NCBI GenBank assembly: GCA_903887095.1 | Contig: CAISOQ010000063.1 | Span: forward strand, 1-8,332 | Source: an uncultured Flavobacteriia bacterium | GTDB taxonomy: Bacteria > Bacteroidota > Bacteroidia > Flavobacteriales_D > Crocinitomicaceae | Direction of reading: 5' to 3' | Length of the DNA: 8,332 nt | Shown: piece by piece, positions 1-6,858 of the stretch | Layout: the number at the start of each line of letters is the position of its first letter | Numbering within the stretch: position 1 is the stretch's first letter | Notes under the pieces: model-generated | Told to the model about the DNA's origin: nothing | The model's input: the letters and a program-made list of their open reading frames with translations, nothing else | Database searches by the model: none | Made by a program: the position numbers and the translations under genes

Positions 1-810
1 CTCGTAATACCCTTCAATTATTGGGTTCTTAGAATTATTGAAATACTTATAAACTCCATCCTTGAAGCCACTTTTGAAGTGCACATATTCCCGGGTCGTA
101 TCTTGATCGGGATAGCCTCTGTTTATGAAATCTTTTGCATCCTTGTTGGTTAATGTGTAAGAAGCTTTGCGCGTTTCGATGTACCAATCGCCTACTTTAA
201 GGCCTTTCTCAAAACGTCCGTATTTTAGTGTGTCTCCTTTGGCATTGAACCAAACAGCATCTCCTTCCAAAGTGTTATTCTGAATGGTAAAAAAGCCCGC
301 CACTTTTTTCTCGTTGTAGATCATTCGACCATTCGACTTAACATCGAAATAATTACTAAAGTATTGCACATACTTTCCATCTGGAATTGGATCTAAACTT
401 GGAATAATATCACTATCCAACGTATATTTCTGTTCCATCAATGGAAACGGGTTTTTACGCACTGCATGTTTAAAGGATGAACTATACAAATGCTTGGATT
501 GTCTTCGGTATTTTAGTTGACTAAAAACAGCAGAATAAGCCTTTCGACGTAATTTTCTAAATTCCTTTTTGCTGTAGTCTTCTCCATAAACACTCTTGAA
601 ATATTCCTTGTAGCTTGTTCGACTACCTCTAGGCATTTTTACTGCTACATAAATACTATTATGCAAGGTGATCTCATTTGCATAGGGATAAACATGATAG
701 GCTATTCCATTAATAGTATCTTCTTCAATTTTTTGAGCATAACTAAAGAAAGTTGAAAGAAAAATGACGTACAAAAATGTACCTGATGTAACAAAAGTTT
801 TTTTATTCAT
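1..810 (-). CDS. Secreted protein with MORN-like repeats, C-terminus missing (partial)
   Basis: Reading from the ATG at 810, the frame stays open for 270 codons to the window edge, so the C-terminus is missing. The first ~25 residues form a type I signal peptide: Lys-Lys near the start, a hydrophobic core, then SYA before Gln26, a cut-site style common in Bacteroidota. Residues ~60-110 are very basic (KKEFRKLRRK at 81-90). From ~143 onward the sequence has degenerate MORN-like units rich in Gly, Tyr and Trp: DGKYVQYF at 144-151, then GDTLKYGRFEKGLKVGDWY at 192-210, then FKSGFKDGVYKYF at 245-257. Such repeats occur in many exported Bacteroidota proteins (the YwqK-like/MORN-variant group), usually of unknown function. 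The start codon overlaps the stop of the upstream lipoprotein gene (ATGAATAA), which suggests co-transcription and translational coupling. The gene is real with good confidence; its specific role is unknown. Confidence 0.8.
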   Translation of the reverse strand, partial: MNKKTFVTSGTFLYVIFLSTFFSYAQKIEEDTINGIAYHVYPYANEITLHNSIYVAVKMPRGSRTSYKEYFKSVYGEDYSKKEFRKLRRKAYSAVFSQLKYRRQSKHLYSSSFKHAVRKNPFPLMEQKYTLDSDIIPSLDPIPDGKYVQYFSNYFDVKSNGRMIYNEKKVAGFFTIQNNTLEGDAVWFNAKGDTLKYGRFEKGLKVGDWYIETRKASYTLTNKDAKDFINRGYPDQDTTREYVHFKSGFKDGVYKYFNNSKNPIIEGYYE

Positions 811-1768
811 AAGTTATTCGTTCTAAGGAAACTATTCCTAATTTTCTGAAGCCTGTTTCTTTGATGTGTCGCACTTTCACAGGTCTTTTTTGTGCATCAA
901 AATCCATTTTAGTAATTGTCCTTGCCAGGTATTCTTCACCTGAGAACGTAGAATCAATATAAGTATAACAGTAACCACTTTTTCGATAAATAAAGGTTCG
1001 TGTAGAATTAAAGGGATAGTCAGCTGAAACAATTCTTTTTATTTGTTTTGAGTCTTTTTTGTAACGATATTCAACAACATCCTTTTCCTTCACTTTATTT
1101 TCGACTCGATAAGATTTAAACGGAAAATGTGGTGAACCAAGCACAACTCTATCAATCGGCCGTGGCTCAAGTATACTATCGACTGAAAGTGCTCCCCAAT
1201 ATTTTTTATTTAACATGTAAAAAAGTACCTCACCTGATTTCTGATCCTCAAGCGCAAGATACCTCCGGTTTTTTTTAACGAGATGATGCATTCTGAATCC
1301 AACATCTATTTCTGCCTTGTCTTGAATGACTGCTCCACTATCTCGGTGCAGAACAGCTGAAGAATAACCGTAATAATTTATGGTATTTGGGTATCTAATT
1401 CGCTGTTTTCCAACCACACGATCATCGAAAAAATAGGTAAAATCTATTTGAATTAATCGTCCAAAATCATTGAAAAAATATTCTTTTTTTTCTCTCAAAA
1501 CTTCTGTGGACAAATCCCTTCTTTCCCTGGATTTATCCAATAAGAACAAACTGCGGGTTACCTTTTTAATCCCTTGCTGATGAATAAGCTGGTTATCAAA
1601 AAGCATTGGAAAAGAAAGCATCTTTTCCGCTTCAGTATTGAATACTTTTAAATTCAAAATGGAGCGCGGAGGTCTAATTTTTCTCGGAGCATTCAATTCC
1701 GAACTATCTCCAACACAGGAATACAGTACCAAAAGCACTACTAATGTCAAAAGGTTTTTCACTCCCAT
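803..1768 (-). CDS. Uncharacterised putative lipoprotein, 321 aa
   Basis: I do not recognise a characterised family. The start at 1768 gives a short basic end (MGVKN), a Leu/Val-rich core and Cys18 in the context LYSC. That resembles a lipoprotein signal peptide, although Tyr at -2 is not canonical. An in-frame ATG at 1789 would only add seven residues ahead of this signal, so I reject it. The mature protein is basic and polar, with many alternating Tyr/Phe and Arg/Lys segments (EYFFNDFGRLIQIDF at ~97-111, VEYRYKKD at ~233-240, TRTFIYRKSGYCYTYIDS at ~256-273). These suggest a beta-rich, YD-repeat-like or sheet fold in the periplasm or at the outer membrane; this is inference. The gene overlaps the MORN-like gene downstream by 8 bp, so the two probably act together. 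It diverges from the YgiQ-family gene across 86 bp. Confidence 0.8.
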   Translation of the reverse strand: MGVKNLLTLVVLLVLYSCVGDSSELNAPRKIRPPRSILNLKVFNTEAEKMLSFPMLFDNQLIHQQGIKKVTRSLFLLDKSRERRDLSTEVLREKKEYFFNDFGRLIQIDFTYFFDDRVVGKQRIRYPNTINYYGYSSAVLHRDSGAVIQDKAEIDVGFRMHHLVKKNRRYLALEDQKSGEVLFYMLNKKYWGALSVDSILEPRPIDRVVLGSPHFPFKSYRVENKVKEKDVVEYRYKKDSKQIKRIVSADYPFNSTRTFIYRKSGYCYTYIDSTFSGEEYLARTITKMDFDAQKRPVKVRHIKETGFRKLGIVSLERITYE

Positions 1769-1774
1769 GTACGC

Positions 1775-1782
1775 TAAAATTA
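1775..1782 (-). promoter_or_regulatory. Candidate -7 box for the lipoprotein/MORN pair
   Basis: On the minus strand this reads TAATTTTA, which matches five of the six fixed positions of TAnnTTTG. It ends 7 bases before the ATG at 1768. No TTTG lies at the proper -33 distance; the nearest (minus strand, 1797-1794) is only 11 bases away. The call is weak. Confidence 0.25.
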
Positions 1783-1838
1783 AGAACAATCTACAAAAAG
1801 CTCTCTGAATTTAAACTTTTTAAAGGGGTTTTATGTTG

Positions 1839-1846
1839 TATTTTTG
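1839..1846 (+). promoter_or_regulatory. Bacteroidota-type -7 promoter element of the YgiQ-family gene
   Basis: TATTTTTG is an exact match to TAnnTTTG. A T-rich run (1816-1821) sits about 18 bases upstream, where a -33 TTTG would be expected, but it is not exact. Transcription would start around 1850-1852, leaving a leader of only about 3-5 bases before the ATG at 1855. The leader has no Shine-Dalgarno sequence. Confidence 0.6.
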
Positions 1847-1854
1847 TAAACACT

Positions 1855-3813
1855 ATGGAAGAAAGACCATTATCAGACTGGTTGCCACTTACTAAAAAGG
1901 AAGTGGAAAAAAGGGGATGGGACGAATTGGATGTAATTCTGATCTCTGGAGATGCTTATGTGGACCACCCTTCTTTTGGGACGGCTGTTATTGGAAGAAT
2001 AATAGAAGATGAGGGGTTCAAAATCGGCATCATCGCACAACCTAATTGGAAAGACGATTTAAGGGATTTCAAAAAATTGGGTAAGCCAAAATATTTTTTC
2101 GGTGTCACTGCGGGATGTATGGATTCGATGGTCAACCATTACACGGCAAACAAACGTTTGCGTTCCACGGACGCATACACACCCGGAGGAGCTGCAGGAT
2201 TCAGACCGGATTATGCAACGATCGTTTACACCAACATTTTAAAGGAACTTTATCCTGATGTTCCTGTCATGATTGGTGGGATTGAAGCTTCATTGCGCCG
2301 TGTAACACATTACGACTACTGGAAAGACCAATTAATGCCTTCCATTTTAGTCGATTCCAAGGCAGATGTTTTAGTCTATGGCATGGGCGATCAACCTTTG
2401 CGAGAAATGTTACAACTTTTGAAAAAAGGTGTTCCATTTAGCAATTTAAAAACCATTAAACAGGTTGCTTTTGTTCAGGAGACAGCGGAAGAATTACCAA
2501 AAAATAAAAATTGGGAAACGGTTGAATTGGCAAGTCATGAAGAATGTCAAAAGGACAAACTTAAATATGCGGCGAATTTCAAAATCGTTGAAGTTGAATC
2601 AAATAAGTGGGAAGCTAATCGCATTATTCAGAAAGTAGGAGATCAAACGTTGGTAATCAACCCACCCTACAAAACAATGAATGAAAAAGAGATCGACCGT
2701 TCGTTTGACCTGCCTTACACGCGATTACCTCATCCAAAATACAAGAAACGCGGCGCTATTCCAGCCTATGATATGATCAAATTCTCGATCAACATGCATC
2801 GAGGATGTTTCGGAGGTTGCAGTTTTTGCACTATTTCCGCACATCAAGGAAAATTCATCGCATCCAGAAGTGAAAAATCCATCCTTTCTGAATTAGAAGA
2901 AGTGGTTGAACATCCAGAATTTCGTGGATACATTTCCGACTTGGGTGGACCAAGTGCCAACATGTATAAAATGAAGGGCAAGGACGAGGACATTTGCGCG
3001 CGCTGTTCTTCACCGAGTTGCATTCACCCGGTCATCTGCAGCAATTTAGATACCTCGCACAAACAGATGACAGCATTGTACAAAAAAGTCGATGCACACC
3101 CTAAGGTGAAAAAAGCGTTCATTGGTTCTGGGATTCGTTATGATTTATTAGTTGATGACTTCAACAAAAACAACGAGGATGGAAATCACGACGAATACAT
3201 CGAGCAGGTGATTACACGTCACGTCAGTGGAAGATTGAAAGTAGCACCCGAACACACCTCCGACGCTACATTGCGTATGATGCGTAAACCTTCGTTCCAG
3301 TACTTTCATAAGTTCAAGGAGAAATACGATAGGCTCTCAGCCAAACACAACTTAAAGCAACAACTAATTCCTTATTTCATCTCTTCGCACCCCGGCTGTG
3401 AAGAAGAAGATATGGCCAACCTTGCGGCTGAAACCAAAGATATGGGCTTCCAACTAGAGCAAGTGCAGGATTTTATGCCGACACCTATGACCGTTGCGGA
3501 AGTAATTTATTACACAGGGGTTCATCCTTACACGCTGAAGCCAGTAAAAACGGTAAAGACAAAGGAGGAAAAGCTCAATCAAAACCGCTATTTCTTCTGG
3601 TATAAAAGAGAAAATCAAGACTGGATCAAACAACGTCTGACCAAAGCAAAACGACCGGACCTCATCGAAAAATTACTAGGTGACCAGAGCAAATCGGAGA
3701 AGAAAGTTCCGAAATGGCTAGAGGAAAGAAGAACAAAGAGCACCCATCGACAAGCTCAGGCACCGGAGCAAGGATCAAAGATTTCAAATATTAACAGAAA
3801 AAAAAGAGATTAA
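1855..3813 (+). CDS. ygiQ: YgiQ family radical SAM protein (UPF0313), 652 aa
   Basis: This is a radical S-adenosylmethionine enzyme of the YgiQ/UPF0313 family; its substrate is not known. The radical SAM triad CxxxCxxC is at Cys318, Cys322 and Cys325 (RGCFGGCSFC) and would hold the [4Fe-4S] cluster that cleaves SAM. A second set, Cys381, Cys384, Cys389 and Cys395 (CARCSSPSCIHPVIC), is typical of this family and could bind another metal cluster. The N-terminal part (LSDWLPLT near residue 5, ISGDAYVDHPSFG at ~28-40, GGIEASLRR at ~141-149) is also characteristic. The last ~40 residues are a basic, probably disordered tail. Length is near the family's usual range of about 600-740. An upstream in-frame ATG at 1744 would add 37 atypical residues and run across the divergent gene's start and this gene's promoter, so I chose 1855. 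The gene appears monocistronic and ends before the terminator at 3904-3937. Confidence 0.95.
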   Translation: MEERPLSDWLPLTKKEVEKRGWDELDVILISGDAYVDHPSFGTAVIGRIIEDEGFKIGIIAQPNWKDDLRDFKKLGKPKYFFGVTAGCMDSMVNHYTANKRLRSTDAYTPGGAAGFRPDYATIVYTNILKELYPDVPVMIGGIEASLRRVTHYDYWKDQLMPSILVDSKADVLVYGMGDQPLREMLQLLKKGVPFSNLKTIKQVAFVQETAEELPKNKNWETVELASHEECQKDKLKYAANFKIVEVESNKWEANRIIQKVGDQTLVINPPYKTMNEKEIDRSFDLPYTRLPHPKYKKRGAIPAYDMIKFSINMHRGCFGGCSFCTISAHQGKFIASRSEKSILSELEEVVEHPEFRGYISDLGGPSANMYKMKGKDEDICARCSSPSCIHPVICSNLDTSHKQMTALYKKVDAHPKVKKAFIGSGIRYDLLVDDFNKNNEDGNHDEYIEQVITRHVSGRLKVAPEHTSDATLRMMRKPSFQYFHKFKEKYDRLSAKHNLKQQLIPYFISSHPGCEEEDMANLAAETKDMGFQLEQVQDFMPTPMTVAEVIYYTGVHPYTLKPVKTVKTKEEKLNQNRYFFWYKRENQDWIKQRLTKAKRPDLIEKLLGDQSKSEKKVPKWLEERRTKSTHRQAQAPEQGSKISNINRKKRD

Positions 3814-3903
3814 CTCAACCCGATAGCACTAAAAGATGTGAGACTTTGAGTACTCTATAAAAAATTGAGCTGCTCTTGAAGTATTAAATATAATTAGGTA
3901 AAC

Positions 3904-3937
3904 AAAAAATCCCGCTATTTTCACAGCGGGATTTTTT
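3904..3937. terminator. Symmetrical rho-independent terminator shared by convergent genes
   Basis: A perfect 13-bp inverted repeat (AAAAAATCCCGCT at 3904-3916, AGCGGGATTTTTT at 3925-3937) surrounds an 8-base loop. The GC-rich stem is flanked by A6 on the left and T6 on the right, so it gives a hairpin plus U-tract in both directions. It lies 90 bases after the YgiQ-family stop and 19 bases after the rplY stop, so it should end both convergent transcripts. I see nothing convincing in the rest of 3814-3956. Confidence 0.93.
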
Positions 3938-3956
3938 ATAAGTAGTTGAATATCAA

Positions 3957-4562
3957 TTACAATACAACAGAAAAATAAGTTCCGTCGTCATCCTCATCGT
4001 CATCAGCTGGTTTAGTTGCTCCACGAGCCATTTTAACTGAAACGACTACAGCGTTCGCAGGATCCAAGAATTTCACTCCTGGGATGTTTATTTCACCTAC
4101 GCGAACAGACTTACCAATTTTTAATTTAGTAATATCCAATGTGATTGCATCTGGAAGATCTTTTGCAAGACCAACACAGTTCAAACGACGGAAAGTTTGC
4201 ATTAATTTACCTCCAGCCATTACACCTTTAGAAGAACCTTTCACACGCACAGGTAAACCAATACGCACAGGTTTAGTATCATTCAATTCAAGGAAGTCTA
4301 CGTGCTGAATAGTATCTTTCGTAGCGTGCTGTTGCAACTCACGGATAATACCTTTCGCTTTTTTTCCTTCGATTTCAAGTTCTACCAAGTAAACTTCAGG
4401 TGAGAAGACGATCTTGTCGATGTCATTTCGCTTTACTGCGAAGTGAGTTTGCTCACCTTGTCCGTAAAGCACACAAGGAACCAACTCAGCATTTCTCAAT
4501 GCCGCAGCGTCCTTCTTCCCTACGTTCGTTCTTAGCGAACCGCTCAATTGTGCTGTTTTCAT
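3957..4562 (-). CDS. rplY: 50S ribosomal protein L25/general stress protein CTC, 201 aa
   Basis: This is bacterial ribosomal protein L25 in its long CTC (TL5) form. In this family the N-terminal domain (~1-92) binds 5S rRNA in the large subunit, and a C-terminal beta domain (~95-180) is absent from the short E. coli form. Visible markers are LRNAELVPCVLYG at 22-34 and QHVDFLEL at 86-93, both typical. Residues 187-193 are acidic (DDDEDDD), as in many CTC proteins. The chain then continues with GTYFSVVL, a hydrophobic end that is unusual for the family as I know it. The start lies 11 bp after the prs stop, with no Shine-Dalgarno sequence but an A/T-rich upstream stretch. The gene is co-transcribed with prs. 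The common neighbour pth (peptidyl-tRNA hydrolase) does not follow; the operon ends at the terminator 19 bases on. Confidence 0.96.
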   Translation of the reverse strand: MKTAQLSGSLRTNVGKKDAAALRNAELVPCVLYGQGEQTHFAVKRNDIDKIVFSPEVYLVELEIEGKKAKGIIRELQQHATKDTIQHVDFLELNDTKPVRIGLPVRVKGSSKGVMAGGKLMQTFRRLNCVGLAKDLPDAITLDITKLKIGKSVRVGEINIPGVKFLDPANAVVVSVKMARGATKPADDDEDDDGTYFSVVL

Positions 4563-4573
4563 TTGTTATTTAT

Positions 4574-5509
4574 TTATGAGATTAAAAAATGTGAACTAAT
4601 TGACTGATTATTCACCAGTCGTCGAATAACATCCGCAAATAAATCCGCTGTACTAAGTACACGAATTTTATCACTCTGTTTTGTCAATGGAATTGTATCT
4701 GTTACAATCAATTCCGTCAATTTTGAATTTTCAATGCGTTCATATGCCGGACCAGAAAGCACCGCATGTGTACAAAATGCACGTACACTCAATGCTCCTT
4801 TTTCGATAAAGAGATCTGCCGCCTTGGTTAATGTACCTGCGGTGTCACACATATCGTCAATTAATACAACATCTTTTCCTTGCACATCACCGATAACTGT
4901 CATTTCAGCTACAACATTGGCTTCCTTGCGCTGCTTGTGACACATGGCTAAACTCGTATTCATTTTCTTCGCATACGAATTGGCTCTTTTTGCTCCTCCC
5001 GCATCAGGTGCTGCCATGATCAAATTTCCATTGTCGAGCTTTTCTAATTCAGGATAGAAAATAGTAGATGCATATAAATGATCAACAGGCACTTCGAAGA
5101 ATCCTTGAATTTGGTCCGCATGAAGATCCATTGTTATCACTCGGTTAACGCCCGCTGCCATCAGCATGTTTGCTACCAATTTAGCTCCAATAGCAACTCT
5201 TGGTTTGTCTTTTCGATCCTGCCTTGCAAAACCGAAATAAGGAATAACAGTAATAATTTTTCTAGCTGACGCACGTTTTGCGGCATCCACCAACAACAAT
5301 AATTCGAATAAATTATCACTTGGTGGCATGGTAGACTGAACAATAAATACATCTTGTCCCCTTACTGTTTCTTCAAAAGAAGGTTGAAATTCACCATCAC
5401 TAAACTCCACAACTTTCACATCTCCCAAGGGAATTCCATAGCTCAAAGCTATTTGTTCAGCATGTTTTTTTGAAGCTCTTCCAGCAAATATTTTTACTCC
5501 TATTGACAT
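4574..5509 (-). CDS. prs: Ribose-phosphate pyrophosphokinase (PRPP synthetase), 311 aa
   Basis: This cytosolic enzyme transfers pyrophosphate from ATP to ribose 5-phosphate. The product, PRPP, feeds purine, pyrimidine, NAD, histidine and tryptophan synthesis. Class I motifs are all present: FSDGEFQP at 36-43, RQDRK at 96-100 (ATP site), DLHADQIQGFF at 128-138 with metal-binding His130, DAGGAKRA at 169-176, the catalytic flexible loop with Lys192 and Arg194 (HKQRKEANV), and the PRPP-binding loop VVLIDDMCDTAGT at 214-226. Length matches the family (about 310-320). The frame stays open up to an ATG at 5593, but that 28-residue extension is not family-like and covers the predicted promoter, so the start is 5509. 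It heads an operon with rplY, 11 bp downstream. Divergent from it is the SRAP gene. Confidence 0.97.
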   Translation of the reverse strand: MSIGVKIFAGRASKKHAEQIALSYGIPLGDVKVVEFSDGEFQPSFEETVRGQDVFIVQSTMPPSDNLFELLLLVDAAKRASARKIITVIPYFGFARQDRKDKPRVAIGAKLVANMLMAAGVNRVITMDLHADQIQGFFEVPVDHLYASTIFYPELEKLDNGNLIMAAPDAGGAKRANSYAKKMNTSLAMCHKQRKEANVVAEMTVIGDVQGKDVVLIDDMCDTAGTLTKAADLFIEKGALSVRAFCTHAVLSGPAYERIENSKLTELIVTDTIPLTKQSDKIRVLSTADLFADVIRRLVNNQSISSHFLIS

Positions 5510-5530
5510 AATCAACCAAAATTGAGGGTG

Positions 5531-5564
5531 CAAACTTACATAATTATTCACGAAATCTAGCAAA
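5531..5564 (-). promoter_or_regulatory. Promoter of the prs-rplY operon
   Basis: On the minus strand, TTTG at 5564-5561 is followed after 22 bases by TAAGTTTG at 5538-5531. This fits the Bacteroidota primary-sigma pattern (TTTG, about 19-21 bases, TAnnTTTG), with slightly long spacing. Transcription would start near 5526, giving a leader of about 15-18 bases. The leader has no Shine-Dalgarno sequence. Confidence 0.65.
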
Positions 5565-5616
5565 TCGAAGGATAAAAAGGCGGCAGGGAGCATAGTTTTT
5601 TCTAACTTTCACTCTC

Positions 5617-5624
5617 TATCTTTG
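5617..5624 (+). promoter_or_regulatory. -7 promoter element of the SRAP gene
   Basis: TATCTTTG is an exact match to TAnnTTTG, and its last base is 8 bases before the ATG at 5632. A T run (5596-5601) replaces a clear -33 TTTG. The predicted start of transcription is around 5628-5630, so the leader would be about 2-4 bases. Confidence 0.58.
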
Positions 5625-5631
5625 TTAAATC

Positions 5632-6339
5632 ATGTGCTATAGCAATTCTTCTACCTCCACGAATGTGCAGCTGGCAGCGAAATACGTTAAAAAAATTCCA
5701 TTTAACCTAACTGAAAATCAAGTCTTTTTCGCTAGTGGATTTACTTTTCCTGTATGGAGAATTATAACTAAAAACGATGAACTAATTCCCATGCAGTGGG
5801 GACTAATTCCAAATTGGTTTCAAGATTCTGACTGGCAAAAAATTGCTTCAATGACGCTCAATGCCAAAGCAGAAACCGCTGAAGAAAAACCCTCCTTCAA
5901 GAGGTTAGTAGGCTCCAAAAATTGTATCGTGCCCTCTTCTGGATTTTTTGAATGGCAGCATCAGGGCAAAGAAAAAATACCCTATTTCATTTATCCTGCG
6001 AATGGGATTTTTTCAATGGCAGGCTTGTTTGATGAATGGGTCCATCCAATTTCAGGAGAAATAAAACGCACCTTCACAATCCTAACATGCGAAGCCAACG
6101 AATTAATGAGCCAAATTCACAACACAAAAAAGCGAATGCCCGTTCTATTAAAACAAAAAGATGAAAACAGCTGGTTGAATGGCCAAATGAATTTGTCAGA
6201 ACTAACGCTTCCCGCTCCGAATGAGATGATGGGTGCTCACCGCATTTCAAAATCAATAATAAGCGGAAAAAATCCAAACTGCAGCAGCATTCAAACACCA
6301 GAAGATCAAATTGACGGTTTTCAAGCCAGCTTATTTTGA
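5632..6339 (+). CDS. SRAP-domain protein (HMCES/YedK family), abasic-site DNA crosslinker, 235 aa
   Basis: SRAP proteins recognise abasic sites in single-stranded DNA. They form a thiazolidine crosslink through the N-terminal Cys, shielding the lesion during replication. Family residues are all visible: Cys2, exposed once Met1 is removed; Asn77 in TLNAKAET; Glu107 in PSSGFFEW; and His163 in QIHNTKKRMPVLL. The MQWGLIPNW motif at 54-62 is also typical. Because Cys2 is catalytic, the start at 5632 is essentially fixed. Length is usual for the family (about 220-240). The gene stands alone, divergent from prs. It ends at TGA immediately before the stop of the convergent barrel-like gene, with no terminator between them. 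In many bacteria SRAP genes lie near SOS or DNA-repair genes; nothing nearby shows that here, and I see no LexA-like operator. Confidence 0.95.
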   Translation: MCYSNSSTSTNVQLAAKYVKKIPFNLTENQVFFASGFTFPVWRIITKNDELIPMQWGLIPNWFQDSDWQKIASMTLNAKAETAEEKPSFKRLVGSKNCIVPSSGFFEWQHQGKEKIPYFIYPANGIFSMAGLFDEWVHPISGEIKRTFTILTCEANELMSQIHNTKKRMPVLLKQKDENSWLNGQMNLSELTLPAPNEMMGAHRISKSIISGKNPNCSSIQTPEDQIDGFQASLF

Positions 6340-6858
6340 TTAACGATCTATTTTAATATCTCTCTGATTAATCAATATAAATCGTAAACTAACAAAAAAG
6401 GTATTTGTGTTCTTAAATGAATTGGAATGCGTAAGAAAATTATAGCCCGTTTGGAGGTGAAACCCAAACAACTTGTAACCAATAACAGGTGCAAACCCGA
6501 CTCTATTTTGAGAAAAATCGCTTCGGAAAATTAAGTTTCCACCATAGGTTAACCCCAAGCGACTCGGTTTTATCCAATAACCAAGGTTGTAGCCCAGAAT
6601 GTTTTGCTGAAAATCATAATTAAATCCCGTATGAATCGACTGCGTTGTTGCACTTGCCAATTTGACCTGTTTCCATTGAAATTCTGCGCCCAATTCACCC
6701 ATCCAGTATTTTCCGCGCTGCACGCCGACATATGGTCCGGATTTTCTAACTTTCAAATTAGGGATGTCTATTTTACCATCCCCCAACTGCGAAAAAGTAA
6801 GCTTGGTCAGCAGAAAAAAGAAACCAATTAAACTACTTTTTCTCAACATACTCCTCAT
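6340..6858 (-). CDS. Small exported protein, possibly an outer-membrane beta-barrel, 172 aa
   Basis: I do not recognise a named family. The N-terminus is a signal peptide (basic MLRKSS, core IGFFFLLTKLTFS, probable cut before Gln24). The rest alternates Gly, aromatic and polar residues in strand-like stretches: GPYVGVQRGKYWMGELGAEFQW at 41-62, GYNLGYWIKPSRLGLTYGG at 89-107 and GFAPVIGYKLFGFHLQTGYNF at 121-141. The end is FFVSLRFIL at 154-162. This pattern suggests a small outer-membrane barrel of perhaps 8 strands, but no family motif confirms it. The start overlaps the end of the CvpA-family gene by 26 bp (17 bp if the ATG at 6849, which leaves a better-shaped signal peptide, is used), so translation is probably coupled. 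Its TAA abuts the SRAP gene's TGA in the opposite direction. Confidence 0.75.
   Translation of the reverse strand: MRSMLRKSSLIGFFFLLTKLTFSQLGDGKIDIPNLKVRKSGPYVGVQRGKYWMGELGAEFQWKQVKLASATTQSIHTGFNYDFQQNILGYNLGYWIKPSRLGLTYGGNLIFRSDFSQNRVGFAPVIGYKLFGFHLQTGYNFLTHSNSFKNTNTFFVSLRFILINQRDIKIDR

Noticed and set aside
1744..1854. 37-residue N-terminal extension of the YgiQ-family protein
   Set aside because: It crosses the divergent lipoprotein start and the -7 box at 1839, and its residues do not look like the family's N-terminus.
3848..3855. Palindrome GAGTACTC after the YgiQ-family gene
   Set aside because: It is only 8 bases, with no T run, and the strong terminator just beyond explains transcript ending.
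4084..4308. Open frame on the plus strand inside rplY
   Set aside because: It is antisense to a well-supported ribosomal protein gene, with no promoter or recognisable protein.
3957..4562. Frameshift at the end of rplY
   Set aside because: The other frames give no family-like tail and the stop is properly placed before the terminator.
4734..5269. Two open frames on the plus strand inside prs
   Set aside because: Both are shadows of the strongly conserved prs coding sequence.
5510..5593. 28-residue N-terminal extension of PRPP synthetase
   Set aside because: The family starts close to the residue at 5509, and the extension covers the predicted operon promoter.
6074..6298. Open frame on the minus strand inside the SRAP gene
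   Set aside because: It is Cys/Leu-rich shadow sequence opposite a gene with all catalytic residues present.
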